Under the pieces are notes generated by a model. The model was given only the letters and a program-made list of their open reading frames with translations. It did no database searches and had not been told where the DNA came from. The position numbers were made by a program, and so were the translations under genes. This document shows positions 59,684 to 64,000 of a DNA stretch of 64,000 nucleotides, in pieces; position 1 is the first letter of the stretch; every line of letters begins with the position of its first letter. The DNA is from Zanthoxylum bungeanum. Lineage: Eukaryota > Streptophyta > Magnoliopsida > Sapindales > Rutaceae. Location: contig SKCR01038147.1 in assembly GCA_019454045.1 (NCBI GenBank), positions 186,001-250,000 on the forward strand. Reading direction: 5' to 3'.

Positions 59684-61799
59684 AAAAGAACGACCGGGAT
59701 GTTGTATAATATTTCATGAGGTATCACCCCAAGGCCATGATATTCATGAGTTTGATGAACTGTATAATTAGCAATCTGATTTACTTATTGTGGTTAATAG
59801 CAAATACAGATACATGTTCATTTTTTTTAATCCTGTTCGGAGTAGCCGAAATTACCGTGTTTTCTTCTATTACATCTTCATTAGTGTTAGGTTCCACTTG
59901 TGGCTCTCAAACAAGACAAGAAGCTGTGATCTATGTGAAATCAAAGAGCCAGACGAAGTCATTGTTTAGTATTAAGCTTAAATTGTTTCTAAATTTAGAT
60001 TTGCAATTGAAGTGATTGTTCTCTTCAGAATTGATTTATTTGTGTATTTTGCTTCTTCAAGACAATAATGCGCTTTTGGCCAATACAAGCAACTCAACAA
60101 CTCGCTCCCCTTTTCACCCTTAAAACTCCCAGAATCGTCACCGAGTCATGCGAACTCAGTTGAGGCACATCATTTACCAACGGAATATTCCATCAATAAT
60201 TTAGCGACTGACATCCATTAGTAAATCCGTCATTTAATTTAGGTATCATTTTTTTTTTCTTTTTTTAAACTTGCAAACGGATTAATTTCTGTCTCTATTT
60301 TAACATTTTTTTAATAGTGGGTGGGGTTAAGTCTCAAAGTTTCATAAAACTTATTACAGAACAAAACTCTAAAGTCTTCACTGAATCAAATCTCAAAGTC
60401 AATGACCCACATTTCTCTTTCACAATTCACTTCTTTAACTTTGCTTGCAACCAGTTGTGTCACTAACTAGCAATGGCATTGATCAGCCTCGGCATAAAGT
60501 TGTAGAGTATGTAGTCTCCACTGACAAACGACAAGGGCAAAAAAGTAAGCAAAAGAGTGAAGCAAGAGCTCTTCAAGGGGCTGTAAGATGCCAATCTTTA
60601 CTGCGGGAAGTAGCTGCAACGGCTTAGCCGGAGTCGGCGATGTCGGCTCCGATTAGGGATTCTGAGAGGAATTTGAAGATGCATTTTTGCTAAGAGACTA
60701 TGTACCTTATGCTGTTGTTCTTGGAGAATTGATTCTCGACCGTGTCGAAAAATTTGTGGAGACCTGATGTGAGTTATGTTACCCACACTTTTGAGCTTCT
60801 TATGTTTTGAGAGAGAGTGAAATAATCAAGGGTGGTAGTTATTAACAGTTATATTTTGGCGGGAAAACTTTTGTTTTCCTTATACAATAATGTTTATCAA
60901 TTATTTAAGGGATTAGAATTCTTCTTCTTTTAAGCAAAAATCGGGTGAATATTTCTGAGAAATTAAATTCCAATAATAACCATAAAGTTTATAAATTTTC
61001 AAAAAAGAAAAAAATTGTGTATAAAACATTTTATCAAGTATCAACCAAACAAATAATTCACCCTTTACGTTAAATTAGTCCTTGCTCTTTTGGTAATTTG
61101 AAAATTCGTCCCTAGCAGTTATGAGGATTAAAAAATATGATAAAAGTAATTTTATAAACCTTAATTTACTTTTATACCACCAATTCTTCAATGTCATATA
61201 AAGTGCCAACTAAATTTTTACAAAATAATTGAACAATCTTTATGATTATATATCTTTATTGCTTTTCCTTAAACCTCAAATGAAAACACTCCCGAGTAGT
61301 AATCATACAGGTAAATAAAACTAGGACAAAGACGTGACAATTTTTATCATCTTTTTATACATTTAAATATTATAATTTTTAAACACAAAAGATATTTTTT
61401 TTTATCCCTTTACCCTTTTATCATTGTTTTTTCAACACTATTTTAAAGCATTCTCGAGACATTAGCAAGAGAATTTTTATTTAAATCGGTAATTAGGTGA
61501 ACCAACAGTGACAACAACTTAATCACGAAAGATAGATTATTTCGATCAAAAGCAAAAAAACAAATTCATTAGTTTCAAAAAGGAAAGAAGAGAATTTTGT
61601 TAAATTAACAAAGGCTTTAGGGGTACGAACTCCAAATGTAACACCAAAATCACTCTGCAGATTATCAACAACTATAAAACATTTAACACCACCTGTATTG
61701 GTGACTTGAATCTCCTAGCCGATTCCGCTGCATATATCAACCACGTTACCGGCCAATTGGAGACAGAGAACAAATAATTAGTATCGATCTTGTAATGAC
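59684..61799. other. Spacer between DUF1068 and DUF212 genes
   Basis: About 300 bases after 59683 are probable 3'UTR. A 60-codon frame (60445-60627) and the sequence around it (60440-60790) are less AT-rich and might be a small gene or gene remnant, but no family is recognised. The remainder is AT-rich. The last part before 61799 is probable 3'UTR of the minus-strand DUF212 gene. Confidence 0.4.
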
Positions 61800-64000
61800 C
61801 TAGTTCGAGCTTCTCATCAGAAAGGCTACAACGATTCCCAAAATACCACCGGCCACAACCTGTACAATCCCAAACAAATTGATCTTTAACTGGTTATAAC
61901 ATTTGGTGTAAACATTCAGTTTCAGGGAAGTGTTTTTATATGGCGTAACTGGAGATTTTGGCTAGGTCTCAGTTGGGAGTTCACGCAGAATTTAGAAGAG
62001 TTTAAAGCAAAGAAGCATCATTCTTACCTGTACGGGAGTATGCCCAAGTAGTTCACGTAGAGGTCTAACATTAGATATCGGGTGATCTGGAGGAAACTCG
62101 CATACTATTTGATTCAGCAACTGTAATTTAAAAAAAAAACATGAACAGCAATTTATGAAAGAAGAATTATGCTGATTGTGTCAGTCTCTTTACAACTCAA
62201 TTATGCAAATCAAATCCAACTGAGGTTTAAAAAGAATTTTAGAACAAGGACTTACTTCAGCTTGCCGACCAGCATGTAGTCTGACCCCTGAGGCATCATA
62301 CATTACCTAAAAATAATTAAGAATTATCAACCACACCCAACTAACTAATAAAAGCAGATTATAATTATCAAGGAGGCGATGATGTGAGATTTAGTAGAAG
62401 CACAAGACCATAAATAATTAGCAATAATAATCAAATGACTAGGAAAAAGCGATTGGGTTTTGGTAAAGCTGAACCAGGTCTCTTTAATCCTTATATGAAC
62501 TTAGAAAAAGTTAATGTATCAAATAACAAATTAACAATTCGGCATCATTACACGGATGATGGAACACATAACAGTTATTGCTGTTATTGGGGTTAGCACT
62601 GACATCAAAAGCAGATCTCTTGATTGGGAATGATCAAGTCTCCTGGGTCAAGGAGATATGAGAAACGAATCCTAGAAAACATTAGACAAGAGAATCCTAG
62701 GGACTAATGAGTACCAAAATATCTGTAAAGAAATAACTTTAAAGCATTCAACAATTCATAATCTCACAGATAGAAGCAGCTGGTTAAAAGCTAAAACCAG
62801 ATAAAAGTGGACTTACACTTCTCTACCCACACAAATGTATTTGGAAAACTCAAACAATGCAAGTAAATTTGGAGAAATGCTCACTTTTTTTTCCTCTTCA
62901 ATTACTTTGGTAACTAAATAATAATTCAATACAATTAAAAAACACTAACTTTTTTTCTCTCTTAAATTACTTCGGTTGGCAAATAATTCTCAGTATAATC
63001 AAAAAGTGCATCAGTGTCTATAGAAATCAACATGGATTTTAGTTCTCCGATCAGTTCAAAGTGAAGAAAAATGTCTTTTGACTCATCACTTGCACTTTAT
63101 TCCTCGCTCTTATAAATTATTTAGTGAAAATAAAAAAGAACATAAATAAGAAAAACAAGGAAAAAGATAATAGAATAGTCATCCAAGAGAAATGACTGTA
63201 TCAACATTTTTGTTTTGAAAAAAGTTAACAATTCGGCATCATTACATGGAAGACATAGCATATGAGAAACTCATCCTTCAAAACATTAGACAAGAGAATC
63301 CTAGGGACTAATGAGTACCAAAATATCTGTAAAGAAAGAACTTTAAAGCATTCAACAATTCAAAATCTCACAGATAGAAGCAGCCAGTAAAAGCTAAAAT
63401 CAGATAAAAGTGGACCCACACTTCACTGCCCACCCAAATGTATTTGGAAAACTCAAACAATCTAAGTTAGTCTGGTGAAATGCTTACTTTTTTTCCCTCT
63501 TAAATTACTTTGGTAGGTAAACAATAACTCAGTATAACTCAAAAAGTGCATCAGTGTCTAGAGAACTCCGCATGGATATTAGTTCTCCAATCAGTTCAAA
63601 GTGAAGAAAATAGTCTTTTGATTCATCACTTGCACTTTATCCTTGTTCTTATAAATTGTTTAGTGGAAAATAATCACAAAAACAGGCGGCAGCAACTTAA
63701 AATAATTTTGTCTAGAAAACTTGCGTTTTAAAACTTGTTCTGCCCAAAAAGCATTTTTAAAACTTACATTTTATAATCACATAGACAAATGATTATCCAT
63801 CAAATTCATACTTTATTACAGCAAATCTAGCATGCAACAATTGCAGAAATTGAGACATAAGATGAATGGAAAAGAATATATAAGCATGTCAATAAGAGAT
63901 AATCAAGTTAAAAGAGAACATACAATGCAAGCTAAGACCACTGCGATGGCAAAAGAAGAACTTCCTGCCCCTTCTTGTAGACCAATTGCTACAGCTAGAG
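61800..64000 (-). CDS. DUF212 'acid phosphatase/vanadium haloperoxidase-related' membrane protein, partial
   Basis: Minus strand, 3' part only; the 5' exons are beyond the window. Exons: 64000-63924 (partial), 62306-62256, 62120-62028 and 61859-61800, all in phase 0 with GT-AG borders; stop TAG at 61802-61800. The visible protein contains AVAIGLQEGAGSSSFAIAVV, VMYDASGVRLHAGRQAE, LLNQIVCEFPPDHPISNVRP, LRELLGHTPVQ and a final membrane segment VVAGGILGIVVAFLMRSSN. These are the fixed motifs of the DUF212 family, membrane proteins related to PAP2-type acid phosphatases; the YDASGVRxHAG and LGHTPxQV motifs are the core. The biochemical role in plants is unclear. The long first intron seen (62307-63923) carries a direct duplication. 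Confidence 0.93.
62529..63667. repeat. Direct duplication inside the DUF212 gene intron
   Basis: A segment beginning 'taacaattcggcatcattac' at about 62529 is repeated at about 63229. Matching blocks run to 'gcatcagtgtcta...cttataaatt' (63008-63126 and 63549-63667). The copies are clearly diverged and differ by indels. Confidence 0.8.

Noticed and set aside
60445..60627. 60-codon frame between the DUF1068 and DUF212 genes
   Set aside because: Composition is slightly gene-like, but no motif, splice partner or family is recognised, so it is noted only within the spacer entry.

Overview
The window is nuclear DNA of a flowering plant, most likely a eudicot. The evidence is spliced genes with GT-AG introns, strong AT richness outside exons, and typical plant transposons: Athila-type Ty3, Ty1/copia, hAT, MULE with an OTU domain, a LINE and a tRNA-derived SINE. 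Nothing bacterial, organellar or CRISPR-like is present.

Four host genes look functional. At 14070-17092 (minus) a five-exon dienelactone-hydrolase-like gene encodes 243 residues. At 51112-54752 (plus) a nine-exon gene encodes a divergent CNOT9/RCD1 protein of 301 residues. At 55923-59683 (plus) a three-exon DUF1068 gene encodes 187 residues. At 61800-64000 (minus) lies the 3' part of a DUF212 'acid phosphatase/vanadium-dependent haloperoxidase-related' membrane protein gene, which runs off the window. A fifth host gene, an A1 aspartic proteinase, survives only as promoter side, 5'UTR exon and first coding exon (4436-6660, minus). It is frameshifted, has a Glu in place of a catalytic Asp, and is cut off by a copia remnant.

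Layout from left to right: an Athila-family LTR (1-1770) sits beside a decayed copia element (1771-4350), followed by the broken aspartic proteinase gene with a hAT in its 5'UTR intron (4857-5859). Next come a small MULE-like MITE (6731-6910), a solo-LTR-like block (8122-10154) and a 2.8-kb hAT carrying two tandem SINEs (10373-13208). After the hydrolase gene come a MITE cluster (17886-18966), a LINE fragment split by a hAT (18968-20450) and two further hAT elements (20590-21407, 21848-22334).

The centre (23187-49390) is a nest of elements. An old MULE-OTU transposase gene is split by LTR element A (24308-48994, 651-bp LTRs, plus strand, no recognisable coding). A is split by element B (28638-47436, 2.6-kb LTRs, initiator-Met PBS, minus strand, non-coding). 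B is split by element C (31498-40752, minus strand), an Athila-like element with a tRNA-Asp PBS and TACAA target duplications. C keeps decayed gag, protease and the integrase C-terminus, but has lost reverse transcriptase, RNase H and the integrase core.

The most interesting content is the 3' part of element C, where Athila elements normally carry an env-like ORF. It holds an intronless LOG-type (cytokinin riboside 5'-monophosphate phosphoribohydrolase) coding sequence, now frameshifted. Beside it is a small open ORF with a basic stretch and a four-cysteine cluster that recalls the cysteine-rich nucleic-acid-binding proteins of carlaviruses. Both lie on the element's sense strand. The LOG identification is firm at the motif level; the viral comparison is a hypothesis.
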